From contig DAXQ01000076.1 in assembly GCA_002506485.1 (NCBI GenBank), forward strand, positions 1 through 50,965: DNA of 50,965 nt, in the 5' to 3' direction. Positions within the stretch are counted from its first letter, which is position 1. Every line of letters begins with the position of its first letter. This stretch comes from Euryarchaeota archaeon UBA136. Lineage in GTDB: Archaea; Thermoplasmatota; Poseidoniia; MGIII; CG-Epi1. The notes beneath the pieces were generated by a model. That model did no database searches, was not told the origin of the DNA, and saw only the letters and a program-made list of their open reading frames with translations. Of the stretch, positions 8,898 to 16,570 are shown one piece after another. A program made the translations under genes and the position numbers.

Positions 8898-9972
8898 ATT
8901 TAGATTTGAAGATATTAGTGAATTGCCTGCCTTTTCTTCTTTTGTCCCTTAATTTCTGGCGTACGTATCCAACTAATAATGGAAAGTATACCGTGGCCTC
9001 ACCCCAAACCATCACTTCCTCTATCTCCTTGTCGTTTTTGCCCCATGAAATCGCCTCTTTAAGAGTAGAACCAGACAAGCCCCCATCTCTTACATCAGCC
9101 GTACTTATCTGTATTCCAAATTTGTGTTTATCAACCTCATAACCTAACATTTCAGCCGCCACTACAGCATCCTGTGAATAATTTTTTGGAACTCCACCCC
9201 CAACGACAATAATTCCTGTATCTCCACATTTACTTTTGAGGTATGCCAATTCTCTAAGGTCTTTGATTGAGTCTATACTCATCGTGTTGTGTTCTTCATT
9301 TTGGTGCATGGCCAATCCAATTCCTATTGAAGAATCATTGATGGCAGGAATAAAGATTGGGACTTTCCTCTCGTATGCCGCTTGCATCACACTATCTGTT
9401 ACTCCTTGCGTATTTGATATCCATCTGCCAGCAAATTCCATGAATTCCCTGCTAGAATAGTGACCTTCAGGCATCTCAGCAGCGATCTTCTTGAATGTTA
9501 GATCTACCTGTCTAAGCCCCATTTCATCCAGCAGGTGATCATATACACGATCTATTCCCAATGATTGTAATTCCAGATCATCTTGCTCTGGACCACAAAC
9601 ATAATGTTTGTGTCCTAAGGCTTCCAGCATATCCTGCTCGAACAAGGCTCCCGTACAGACCAAAACGTCAACTAAATTATTTCGAATGGCATCAATGGTT
9701 ATCTGTCTGAGCCCCGCTCCAAATAAACTCCCAGCCAGTGACCATATAATCCCAGTTGGGGAGAGGGATTGTTTGTAATATAAATGTGAAGCCAGGCCTA
9801 GATTCCTGGCCTGGAAACTGGATTTAGCATAGGCATCAATCAAATCTGTTAAGTCTCTAGATTCGCTAATTATTATCTGTTGGACTTCTTTGGACATCAA
9901 TTCTCTCTTTCTTTGGAGTTCGGGTGTTGTAAGCTCAATAGTTGGCAACTCAGGTGTTTTATTTTTTTTCAA
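8896..9972 (-). CDS. dys: deoxyhypusine synthase family protein
   Basis: The enzyme transfers the aminobutyl group of spermidine to one lysine of initiation factor aIF5A, with NAD as cofactor. The 358-residue protein shows the family's NAD-site stretch PAINDSSIG, the GGGVPKNYS loop, and the C-terminal EAISWGK whose Lys312 matches the catalytic lysine of human DHS (SWGK). Placement is telling: it overlaps the PIN nuclease gene by four bases at the end of an eS6 - aIF2-gamma operon, so a translation role is natural. Some family members make homospermidine or other products, and I cannot exclude a DHS-like variant. aIF5A itself is not in the window. Confidence 0.87.
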   Translation of the reverse strand: MKKNKTPELPTIELTTPELQRKRELMSKEVQQIIISESRDLTDLIDAYAKSSFQARNLGLASHLYYKQSLSPTGIIWSLAGSLFGAGLRQITIDAIRNNLVDVLVCTGALFEQDMLEALGHKHYVCGPEQDDLELQSLGIDRVYDHLLDEMGLRQVDLTFKKIAAEMPEGHYSSREFMEFAGRWISNTQGVTDSVMQAAYERKVPIFIPAINDSSIGIGLAMHQNEEHNTMSIDSIKDLRELAYLKSKCGDTGIIVVGGGVPKNYSQDAVVAAEMLGYEVDKHKFGIQISTADVRDGGLSGSTLKEAISWGKNDKEIEEVMVWGEATVYFPLLVGYVRQKLRDKRRKGRQFTNIFKSK

Positions 9973-10337
9973 ATTAATTCACTTTCCGTTGGGATGAGCC
10001 GAGTCTTTCCTCTTATCCTTAAGGCATTGAGGGATCTCTTTTCTAGTTCTTCAAGCAAACCCTTGTCATTGGTTGCTATAACATAGCCACTTGCAGAGGC
10101 AGATATGAGCATTTTGTCAGCATATCCTTTCCCAATATCAATAACATCCAGTGTTTTACAATACTCCAGGGCTGTCTTGGCTTGTTTAGTCCCTAACTTC
10201 TCAAGTTCAGTGATAACGCAGCTGGGTACAGCTACATCGTAACCTGGTGCAACTTCTGCGATAGCATTCCTAAAATCAGCCCCTCCACTAAAAGTCCATA
10301 ATATGAGATTGGTATCAACTAAAACAGTCTTCATCAA
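9969..10337 (-). CDS. PIN-domain nuclease, Fcf1/Utp23-like (COG1412 type)
   Basis: This 122-residue single PIN domain resembles the archaeal proteins often annotated as rRNA-processing Fcf1/Utp23-like nucleases. The acidic metal-binding residues are in place: VDTN at the N-terminus (Asp8), the Glu in VITELEKLG, Asp in GYADKMLI, and Asp in VIATNDKGLL. It overlaps the aIF2-gamma stop by four bases and the dys start by four bases. This eIF2-gamma/PIN adjacency recurs in archaea, which argues against a mobile VapC toxin; no antitoxin gene is adjacent. The probable job is ribosomal RNA maturation, by inference from family and neighbours. Confidence 0.83.
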   Translation of the reverse strand: MMKTVLVDTNLILWTFSGGADFRNAIAEVAPGYDVAVPSCVITELEKLGTKQAKTALEYCKTLDVIDIGKGYADKMLISASASGYVIATNDKGLLEELEKRSLNALRIRGKTRLIPTESELI

Positions 10338-11554
10338 TTAATAATTCCATATCCTATCAAGTGCCATTTTCCATCCACCTGCCGACTTAAGGCAATTCGC
10401 TGTCCTACAGGTGCGCAAACAGGAATTGAAAGTTTTATGTCTACAATATTGTCCTTGACAGTGACAGGAACACCAACTGTAGTACTCGTACCTACTGTGA
10501 TTACCAGTGGTTCTTTGGTTTTTAATTCTTCGACATCTTGAATATTCTTTGTACCTACCACTCTATCAAGCAAGGTCGTTTCGACTTTTAAGCGGTCCCA
10601 GACTGGTGGCAGGCTGCCTGGTTTTCCAATTACGTTTCCTAATAGGGAGTCTGATTTTGTCATGGCAGGGTCCAGACTAGTACCTATTGCCACCAGTCCA
10701 CCGGGACCCAGATTCTGCCTTGAGATCCCACTATGTAGACTCACAACTTCAGCGCTTATTGGTTTTAGTCCTTTTTTTGTAGTTCTGCCTGGCCTGATTT
10801 CTAATTTATCCCCAATTTTAACTAGTCCGCTACTAATGGTACCACCTAACACCCCTCCTTTGATATTCTTCGGAACTGTGCCGGGTTTATTTATGTCAAA
10901 TGATCGGGCAATATTCATCTGAAAATCGTTATTAAGATCTTTTTTCGGGGTAGGGAATAATTCTTCTATGGCCTGTATAAGTAAATCTATGTTTCTATTA
11001 TGATGGGCAGATACGGGAATAATGGGTGCATCTTCTAGCTGCGTTCCTTTCAAGAATTTTTTAATTTCCTCATAGGATTCCATTGCACTTTCTTTAGAGC
11101 AAACGTCAATTTTATTCTGGACAATAATGATGTTGTTAAAACCCATTACCTCAAGGGCCGAAAGATGTTCCCTAGTCTGTGGTTGTGGACATTTCTCATT
11201 AGCAGCGATTATCAATATCGCAGCATCCATTATTGCAGCTCCACTCAACATTTTGGCCATAAGGGTCTCGTGACCAGGTGCATCTACGAAGCTGACCGTT
11301 CTAAGATGCTCTAATTTTCCTCCCTTGTATTCTTTTTTATCTGGTTCTGAAGTATAATGTTTTCCACCTTTCTTCATTGTAACCCGATAAAAATCTGCGT
11401 CTGCATAACCTAGTTTTATCGATATTCCTCTTTTCATTTCCTCGCTGTGCTGGTCCGTCCACTTTCCAGTCAAAGCCTGAGTCAAGGTGGTCTTTCCATG
11501 GTCTACATGGCCTACCATTCCGATATTTATTTCGGGTTGGGAAACCGCTGTCAA
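10334..11554 (-). CDS. eif2g: translation initiation factor aIF2 subunit gamma
   Basis: The 406-residue GTPase subunit of aIF2 carries initiator Met-tRNA to the small ribosomal subunit. The G motifs are clear: GHVDHGKTT (residues 15-23), VDAPGHE (90-96), NKID and SAHH. Domains II and III follow, with the usual C-terminal RIALSRQVDGKWHLIGYG. The region between switch I and switch II (about residues 51-83) normally carries a four-cysteine zinc knuckle; here all four cysteines are absent, and it is instead Lys/Gly-rich (KKGGKHYTSEPDKK). The gene lies two bases after eS6 and overlaps the PIN gene. Identity is certain. Confidence 0.96.
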   Translation of the reverse strand: MTAVSQPEINIGMVGHVDHGKTTLTQALTGKWTDQHSEEMKRGISIKLGYADADFYRVTMKKGGKHYTSEPDKKEYKGGKLEHLRTVSFVDAPGHETLMAKMLSGAAIMDAAILIIAANEKCPQPQTREHLSALEVMGFNNIIIVQNKIDVCSKESAMESYEEIKKFLKGTQLEDAPIIPVSAHHNRNIDLLIQAIEELFPTPKKDLNNDFQMNIARSFDINKPGTVPKNIKGGVLGGTISSGLVKIGDKLEIRPGRTTKKGLKPISAEVVSLHSGISRQNLGPGGLVAIGTSLDPAMTKSDSLLGNVIGKPGSLPPVWDRLKVETTLLDRVVGTKNIQDVEELKTKEPLVITVGTSTTVGVPVTVKDNIVDIKLSIPVCAPVGQRIALSRQVDGKWHLIGYGIIN

Positions 11555-11556
11555 GG

Positions 11557-11946
11557 CTAAGCCACCTCTGCTTTCAACAACTCCTCTATGGATTTTGGCC
11601 CGTATTCAATTACTTTCAGATTTATTTGTGATATATCTCCGCTTAGGTTCTTTCCTCTAATTAGTTTACGTTTACGTTGTCCGTCCTTGACGGGTGTAAA
11701 ACCAACCGAGTCAGTCATGAGCAATCTTCTTCTCTGATTTCCACTAATATCTCCCCTCATAGGAACTCCAGATTCATCAGATCCACCTGTGATTTTTAAA
11801 CGATAACCAGGTAAATCAAGAAATATTCCATCGATTTCTTCCCCAATACCTTTGCCCACTAGAGCATTAGATTTTTCTTCCGAAAGAACCTTTTGATAAG
11901 CCATTTTGCCTTTAGGATCTGCTATTACGGTTTTGAACTCAGCCAT
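11557..11946 (-). CDS. rps6e: small ribosomal subunit protein eS6
   Basis: The 129-residue archaeal eS6 is recognised by the opening VIADPKGKMAYQK, the central GYRLKITGGSDESGVPMR and the basic GQRKRKLIRGKNLSGDI. Length fits archaeal eS6, which lacks the long eukaryotic C-terminal helix that is phosphorylated by S6 kinase. It is the first gene of the minus-strand run eS6 - aIF2-gamma - PIN - dys, all spaced by a few bases or overlapping. A GGTGAT ribosome-binding site lies just before the ATG and a TATA box about 42 bases upstream. Confidence 0.96.
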   Translation of the reverse strand: MAEFKTVIADPKGKMAYQKVLSEEKSNALVGKGIGEEIDGIFLDLPGYRLKITGGSDESGVPMRGDISGNQRRRLLMTDSVGFTPVKDGQRKRKLIRGKNLSGDISQINLKVIEYGPKSIEELLKAEVA

Positions 11947-11983
11947 ATATCACCTTAGAGGTAGATTTGGCGTCATAAATGCT

Positions 11984-11993
11984 AATATTTAAA
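11984..11993 (-). promoter_or_regulatory. TATA box of the eS6 operon
   Basis: The minus strand reads TTTAAATATT about 42 bases before the eS6 start. A transcript beginning about 25 bases on would have a leader of some 16 bases including the GGTGAT ribosome-binding site at 11949-11954. Confidence 0.5.
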
Positions 11994-12011
11994 GAATAGT
12001 GCGAAAGTAAC

Positions 12012-12020
12012 AATTAAATA
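12012..12020 (+). promoter_or_regulatory. TATA box of the DUF373 gene
   Basis: AATTAAATA is centred 26 bases before the ATG at 12042, so transcription would start essentially at the start codon (leaderless). Together with the divergent eS6 box it defines a short bidirectional promoter region of 95 bases. Confidence 0.45.
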
Positions 12021-12041
12021 CTCGATAAGTGAGTCTATTCT

Positions 12042-13133
12042 ATGGGATTGCTGATTATTGCTATAGACCGGGACAACGATTTGGGTCGAAAGACTGGAAT
12101 CAGAAGTCCAGTTATTGGTAGGGCAGCCAATGTAAAAGCAGCATTGGAACTTGGTTTGGCAGATCCCGAAGAAAGCGATACCAACACTATGTTAGCAGCG
12201 ATTCAAACCTACGACCAATTGTTGAAGGATGATAAGGCAGTTGAAGTAGTAACTATTTGTGGTGATGTTAGGGTAGGAACAAAGTCGGATATGAAGATAG
12301 CCAACATCTTAGACCAAGTTATCGCTAAAACTAAGGCAACCAATGCTATATTGGTAAGTGATGGGGCTGAGGATCTTGAATTGGAACCGATAATCCGCTC
12401 ACGTCTACGCATAGATTCAACCAAGAAGGTTGTAGTACAACAATCTAGACCAATAGAGGATACCTTGTATACAATTGTTCATAAGATGGAGGATCCAAAA
12501 ATTCAGAGGCAATTCATCTTTCCAATAGCTCTGGTCGCGTTTGTTTACGGATTACTGACCTGGTTTGGTCTTTCGGATATTGCTTCAGGCGCTATATGGG
12601 TTGTTTTAGGTGGATATATGTTGGTGAAAGTAGCTGGCTGGGAGGAAGGTTTCAGGAGTTTCTATACCGAACTTCTAACCGTTACAAGTGAGCGTGTTTC
12701 TTTCTATTCTTATGCTTGGCTAATTGCAGCCTTACTGATGATAGTAGGAATTACTAGAGGATTGGACCAGATGCAGGAAGTCTCAGCAGAGGGGCCTCTG
12801 GCTATGGTACTGGCATTTTTGTCTCTAGATGGAGTTCTTCTTCTTCTTCTGGGTGCAGTGGTTGTTATTGAAGTTTCACGAACTGTTGATGGTTATCTGC
12901 GAGATGGTGTTTTCAACATAAACATAGTAAGATTCATCTTTACGGTAGCCAGTATGGGATTGATTACTGCAGGTATAATAGAGATAGTTAATGATCTATT
13001 TGTACAGAATAACTTCGATGCTAATAATGTTCAATATATCCTATCAGGTATCATTTTGTCTTTTATCGGTCTTTTAGTGCATGATAGTATCCGCGAGCGG
13101 GTCGAAGAAAACCCCTTGGCCACTGACGAATAA
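12042..13133 (+). CDS. DUF373 family membrane protein
   Basis: This 363-residue protein belongs to the archaeal DUF373 family (COG2237), function unknown. The first 145 or so residues are soluble and start with the family's IAIDRDNDLGRKTGIRSP, followed by GRAANVKAALELGLADPEESD and the GDVRVG loop. The C-terminal part has about six membrane helices separated by short loops. It is likely a cytosolic domain anchored to the membrane. The leaderless start behind a TATA box supports ATG 12042. It is followed after ten bases by trm56, so they may share a transcript. Confidence 0.88.
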   Translation: MGLLIIAIDRDNDLGRKTGIRSPVIGRAANVKAALELGLADPEESDTNTMLAAIQTYDQLLKDDKAVEVVTICGDVRVGTKSDMKIANILDQVIAKTKATNAILVSDGAEDLELEPIIRSRLRIDSTKKVVVQQSRPIEDTLYTIVHKMEDPKIQRQFIFPIALVAFVYGLLTWFGLSDIASGAIWVVLGGYMLVKVAGWEEGFRSFYTELLTVTSERVSFYSYAWLIAALLMIVGITRGLDQMQEVSAEGPLAMVLAFLSLDGVLLLLLGAVVVIEVSRTVDGYLRDGVFNINIVRFIFTVASMGLITAGIIEIVNDLFVQNNFDANNVQYILSGIILSFIGLLVHDSIRERVEENPLATDE

Positions 13134-13143
13134 GATTTTCTAA

Positions 13144-13662
13144 ATGAGTCAATTTCATGTATTAAGAATTGGCCACCGGCCTGAACGTGATAAAAGGATT
13201 ACAACACATGTAGCCCTAACTTCCAGGGCCTTTGGAGCTTCTAGGATGTATTTATCCAAACCAGACAGTAGGGTAGTCACGACTATCGATGAGGTTGTCG
13301 CAAAATTTGGTGGGAATTTCGAGATCGAACCACTTTCCAATCCCAGAAAATTTGCTAAAAACTGGGAAGGCCAGATCGTTCATTTGACTATGTTCGGTCT
13401 TCCTCTTGAGGACTTTGAGGATAAATTGAGGAAAGAGCAATCTCCAATATTATTTATTGTTGGGGCTGAAAAGGTGCCTCCTTGGACTTTTGAATATGCA
13501 GATTACAATATATCAATAGGAAATCAGCCTCATTCTGAAGTATCGGCCCTAGCAATCTCTTTATCTCGTTTAAATGAAAATTATGTGGATCAGAAATTTG
13601 GAGGTCCTTTGCAGGTCATCCCTTCTGGTGATCACCGCAAGATGATTGATACTAGCCGTTAA
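13144..13662 (+). CDS. trm56: tRNA (cytidine56-2'-O)-methyltransferase Trm56
   Basis: This 172-residue archaeal SPOUT methyltransferase methylates the 2'-O of C56 in the T-loop of tRNAs using S-adenosylmethionine. Family marks are the opening VLRIGHRPERDKRITTHV, the GASRMYL segment, IVHLTMFGLP and the knot-forming region FIVGAEKVPPW followed by the SIGNQPHSEVSALAI stretch. Length matches archaeal members. The stop codon overlaps that of the convergent ABC permease gene in the palindrome TTAA. No ribosome-binding site is obvious; the gene may be read through from the DUF373 transcript. Confidence 0.92.
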   Translation: MSQFHVLRIGHRPERDKRITTHVALTSRAFGASRMYLSKPDSRVVTTIDEVVAKFGGNFEIEPLSNPRKFAKNWEGQIVHLTMFGLPLEDFEDKLRKEQSPILFIVGAEKVPPWTFEYADYNISIGNQPHSEVSALAISLSRLNENYVDQKFGGPLQVIPSGDHRKMIDTSR

Positions 13663-15095
13663 TCAAACGCTTCGGTTTTCCATTTAGTCTCAATTTTATT
13701 ATAGAAGAAAATACTCATCAAAGACAAAAACCCACATATTGTGGCCAATGCTATCAATATCACTGAGGGTTTGTGATTTATGGTTAGGCTCAGAATCGTC
13801 ATCGCAATCATGGGTGGAACAGATACTAAGAAAAATTTGATGAATATAATTGCGTCAAACAGAGCGGAATTGGTTCTTAGTCCTGTAGTCCATGCAGTAT
13901 AATTCACAATATATATTCCAACTGCTATCATGACCACTATTCCCATCGGGAGTAGATTCATTTCGGAACTCATGTAGGCGATTAGGGTCATAAACAAGAG
14001 AGGAATCCACCAGGTAATTGTTAAAAACAAAACCAGTCGAGCTCGTATAACATCTGAAACAGTTACCGGCAATGTTGAGTAGAAATTAGGATTATCAATG
14101 GTATTCAGCCATGAATAAAGCATAGTTCCGAAAAATCCAATCATGACTCCATAGAAAATTGTGTTGAAGTCGATTTGAACTGGAAGCCCCCTATCGATAA
14201 ACCAGTTCATGAATGTCAAAATGCCTAATGGAAATGCAAAAGAAAAAAACATTTTGGTTCCGGTCTGGCTTCTCTGTAGATCGATTCTTTCCTTGGACAC
14301 GATCACAGGTGTTGACATCCATTTTGTCCACTCGAATTTTTTTGTATATTCGGCAAGTCGCTCTTTGTATCCAATTTTCTGCATAACTTTTGGTTCATAG
14401 CCCTCCTGAACAAAAATTGTAGCTATAACTGACATAAGTATAGGAATAATAATTGTAACGAATAGCATTTCAATGCTTCCATTCAGGTACCAGTCTAATC
14501 CAGGCGTTATCTGGAAATTTCTGAACATAAATCCGTATGTCAGAATTGAAAGAAGACCTCCTGAGACAGCTATGGGCAAAGAGATACGGTACAGACTAGA
14601 AGTAAGATAAGCGAAAGATAGGCCAGTAGTAAAAGAAAAAAAGAGCGATAATCCAAATATTGTTACACTTGTCAAATCCAGGCCATTTGAATATGCACCT
14701 ATCAAAGCTCCAATTAATGCAGGTAATAAAGTGAAGATCGAATAAAATATTATTTCTTTAATAAAATATAACAGTGTCATCCTCCTTTGACTTACTGGTT
14801 GTGTAGAAGGCAGGCCAATAATCAAGCCTAGATATCCAAAGATTCGCTCTAGGAAATCATTGCCAAAAAAGGCCAAGAAACCTGTAAAGACGCCATAAAA
14901 TAGAATAGAAATGTGGCACGACTCAAGGAAGGCTGCATATCCCATATCCTTGATTATCTCATCCGAGAAGAGGACTGCAAGAAGTCCGGCTAGAACAACT
15001 AAAACGGGAAAAGAATAGAATCCTTTACCGCTAGCGAAACTGGTGTTCAATCTTATTTCTTCCAGTAGCATTTTGTGGATTATTAACGTGTTCAT
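13659..15095 (-). CDS. ABC transporter membrane permease
   Basis: This 478-residue polytopic membrane protein has about twelve hydrophobic segments and a cytosolic charged loop near residues 230-260. It overlaps by four bases the upstream gene for an ABC ATPase, and the pair looks like an ABC-2 type exporter. An N-terminal cytosolic segment before the first helix and the later interruption with a KERIDLQRSQTG loop suggest two half-permease units fused. No substrate-binding protein is adjacent, which fits export and not import. The substrate cannot be inferred. Confidence 0.75.
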   Translation of the reverse strand: MNTLIIHKMLLEEIRLNTSFASGKGFYSFPVLVVLAGLLAVLFSDEIIKDMGYAAFLESCHISILFYGVFTGFLAFFGNDFLERIFGYLGLIIGLPSTQPVSQRRMTLLYFIKEIIFYSIFTLLPALIGALIGAYSNGLDLTSVTIFGLSLFFSFTTGLSFAYLTSSLYRISLPIAVSGGLLSILTYGFMFRNFQITPGLDWYLNGSIEMLFVTIIIPILMSVIATIFVQEGYEPKVMQKIGYKERLAEYTKKFEWTKWMSTPVIVSKERIDLQRSQTGTKMFFSFAFPLGILTFMNWFIDRGLPVQIDFNTIFYGVMIGFFGTMLYSWLNTIDNPNFYSTLPVTVSDVIRARLVLFLTITWWIPLLFMTLIAYMSSEMNLLPMGIVVMIAVGIYIVNYTAWTTGLRTNSALFDAIIFIKFFLVSVPPMIAMTILSLTINHKPSVILIALATICGFLSLMSIFFYNKIETKWKTEAFD

Positions 15096-15793
15096 AGTAC
15101 TATTTCATGAAACAATTCTTCCAGATTCATTTTTTGTTGGTCTAATTTTTCTAATGAGATAAGGGATTGTATCTTTCCCTCATGAATTATAGCTGCCCGA
15201 TCACAGAGTCTTTGTGCACTCTCAAGCAAGTGCGTATTGAGAAATACAGTTCCTCCCTCTTTTACAAAGCCTACCAACCAGTCTCTGACTTTTGTCTGTA
15301 CAATGGGGTCCAGATTTATGAATGGTTCATCCAAGAAAAGAAGCTCGGTCTGGGAAATAAATGCCGCCGCCAGCATCACTTTTTGGCGCTGTCCTCTAGA
15401 TAGATTACGGCAAACCCGTCCTTCTAGGGGTTCCATTTCAAAGAATTCTATCCACCACTCTATGTCCGGATTCTCAATTTCTCTAATGGCTACTACCATT
15501 TCCAATACTTCCCTGGGTGTTAGAAAACTGGGTGGTGATTCTTGCTCCGGTACAATCCCTATCTTTCTCTTTACACCCAGTATGTCTTTTTCGACATTTA
15601 GTCCCAAAACTTCTGCGTTTCCTTCTGTTGCTCTTATTTGTCCAGTCAGTATCTTCAGTAAGGTGGTCTTTCCAGCTCCATTAGGTCCTAGAAGTCCAAA
15701 AAATTCACCTTTTTCAACATTGAGATCGACACCATTGAGTGCCAGCACATCATCGTACCTTTTTGACAGTGCTTTACAAGATATTACAGACAT
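15092..15793 (-). CDS. ABC transporter ATP-binding protein
   Basis: The 233-residue ATPase of an ABC exporter has Walker A GPNGAGKTT, Q-loop region GIVPEQESPP, signature LSRGQRQK, Walker B LLFLDEP and switch His in LNTHLLE. The overall pattern (early NGVDLNVEKGEFFGLLGPNG, later EGKIQSL) is that of drug/lipid-type ABC-2 transporters of the CcmA class. It precedes the permease with a four-base overlap, so the two are co-translated. The preceding gene on this strand, an Ala-rich protein, ends nine bases upstream and may be in the same unit. Confidence 0.9.
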   Translation of the reverse strand: MSVISCKALSKRYDDVLALNGVDLNVEKGEFFGLLGPNGAGKTTLLKILTGQIRATEGNAEVLGLNVEKDILGVKRKIGIVPEQESPPSFLTPREVLEMVVAIREIENPDIEWWIEFFEMEPLEGRVCRNLSRGQRQKVMLAAAFISQTELLFLDEPFINLDPIVQTKVRDWLVGFVKEGGTVFLNTHLLESAQRLCDRAAIIHEGKIQSLISLEKLDQQKMNLEELFHEIVL

Positions 15794-15801
15794 TTAACGT
15801 C

Positions 15802-16284
15802 TTATCGGAACATTCCTTTTATGGTCTTTTTGATGATGCCTTCATCTTTTTTGTCGATTTTAGGTTCATTATCATCCTTGCCGAACACTGTATTTCTCAA
15901 GGTGAACATAGCAGTATCATACCCCAATGAATCTCTACCAACCAATCTTACAGGCAATGGTAAAATTTCCCAAGTTCGATCCACAAACATCCCATATTTC
16001 GAGTCATCGCTGATATAAGAGGAACCTTTCTTTCCCACCTTTTTCATCGAACGTACAACTATCTTTGTGGCTAGAGATATAACAACTGAATCAATCGCTC
16101 CTTTGGCCATTTTACCAGCTGAGGACGCCGCATCCGAAGCTGTTTTTACAGCACCTGTAGCTAGATCAGAGGCACTTTCTCCTATGTTTTTAGCCTGGTC
16201 AGCTACCTTGCTGCCAACACTGGTGGTCACGTCTTTAACTTCCGATGCCTTTTCTTCAGCTTTCTTTTTGATATCTTTGAACAT
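15802..16284 (-). CDS. Ala-rich amphipathic-helix protein of unknown function
   Basis: I do not recognise this 160-residue protein. Residues 1-65 are a continuous amphipathic helix with an 11-residue-like rhythm of Ala, Lys, Ser and Val (for example KKAEEKASEVKD and SASDLATGAVKTASDAASSAGK), reminiscent of LEA or apolipoprotein repeats. Residues 66-85 are more hydrophobic; the C-terminal half is a short globular part (DRTWEILPLPVRLVGRD) followed by a charged tail KDDNEPKIDKKDEG. No signal peptide or sure membrane helix is seen. It lies directly before the ABC ATPase gene on the same strand, so a membrane-surface role is conceivable. Function is unknown. Confidence 0.65.
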   Translation of the reverse strand: MFKDIKKKAEEKASEVKDVTTSVGSKVADQAKNIGESASDLATGAVKTASDAASSAGKMAKGAIDSVVISLATKIVVRSMKKVGKKGSSYISDDSKYGMFVDRTWEILPLPVRLVGRDSLGYDTAMFTLRNTVFGKDDNEPKIDKKDEGIIKKTIKGMFR

Positions 16285-16302
16285 TATGCCGCATGACCAA
16301 TT

Positions 16303-16314
16303 CTATTATTAAAT
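16303..16314. promoter_or_regulatory. shared A/T-rich TATA region for tRNA-Leu (+) and the Ala-rich gene (-)
   Basis: CTATTATTAAAT lies about 27 bases before the tRNA-Leu 5' end on the plus strand and about 25 bases before the ATG at 16284 on the minus strand, where it reads ATTTAATAATAG. One short A/T block seems to serve two divergent genes. Confidence 0.4.
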
Positions 16315-16336
16315 GTGCGGTTCAGAGGTGTTTGTA

Positions 16337-16423
16337 GCGGGGGTCGCATAGCCAGGCCAATTGCGCTGGGTTTAGGTCCCAGTCCTTAGTGGTACGTGGG
16401 TTCAAATCCCTCCCCCCGCACCA
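16337..16423 (+). tRNA. tRNA-Leu (anticodon TAG), CCA encoded
   Basis: A complete type II cloverleaf can be folded. The acceptor is GCGGGGG against CCCCCGC, the D-arm GCA/TGC, and the anticodon stem CTGGG/CCCAG around loop TTTAGGT, giving anticodon TAG for Leu (CUA). A long variable arm precedes the T-loop TTCAAAT. The 3' CCA is encoded at 16421-16423. The T-stem has one T-T mismatch (second pair), the only irregularity. No intron is visible. A TATA-like element lies at the expected distance upstream. Confidence 0.93.
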
Positions 16424-16431
16424 TTTATATG
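16424..16431 (+). promoter_or_regulatory. TATA box directly after tRNA-Leu
   Basis: TTTATATG begins at the base after the encoded CCA and is centred about 23 bases before the ATG at 16451, giving a leaderless transcript for the 39-residue basic protein and the ROK kinase. Confidence 0.5.
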
Positions 16432-16450
16432 TATCCGATTCTGGTAATTT

Positions 16451-16570
16451 ATGACAGAGGATGATTCACATCCCAAAAAGAAAAGGGTGACTAAGGGAGA
16501 CAAAAAGGCAAAGAAGAATTTTAGTCGTTACAAGAAAGGTGGTCCCAAGAAGAAAAGGGTCAAATTATGA
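16451..16570 (+). CDS. 39-residue Lys-rich microprotein
   Basis: An open frame from ATG 16451 to TGA 16570 encodes 39 residues, 18 of them Lys or Arg. The six-residue block PKKKRV occurs twice, at residues 8-13 and 32-37, with an acidic start (TEDD) and a central aromatic patch NFSRY. The stop overlaps the ROK kinase start (ATGA), and a TATA box lies 23 bases upstream, so expression is plausible. The composition suggests a nucleic-acid or ribosome-binding peptide. I know no family; it does not look like eL41. The repeat could also be chance in a Lys-rich stretch. Confidence 0.5.
   Translation: MTEDDSHPKKKRVTKGDKKAKKNFSRYKKGGPKKKRVKL

Noticed and set aside
9969..10339. PIN protein as a VapC toxin of a mobile toxin-antitoxin pair
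   Set aside because: No antitoxin gene is adjacent, and the gene sits in a conserved translation operon with overlapping ends.
15237..15797. 186-codon plus-strand frame opposite the ABC ATPase
   Set aside because: The minus-strand frame carries all ABC motifs, so this is its shadow.
16337..16423. tRNA-Leu as a pseudogene
   Set aside because: One T-stem mismatch is the only defect; acceptor, anticodon stem, T-loop and encoded CCA are intact.
16451..16570. PKKKRV blocks as nuclear localisation signals
   Set aside because: The likeness to the SV40 signal is only from a Lys-rich composition; an archaeal cell has no nucleus, and PKKKRV lacks one Lys of the viral signal.
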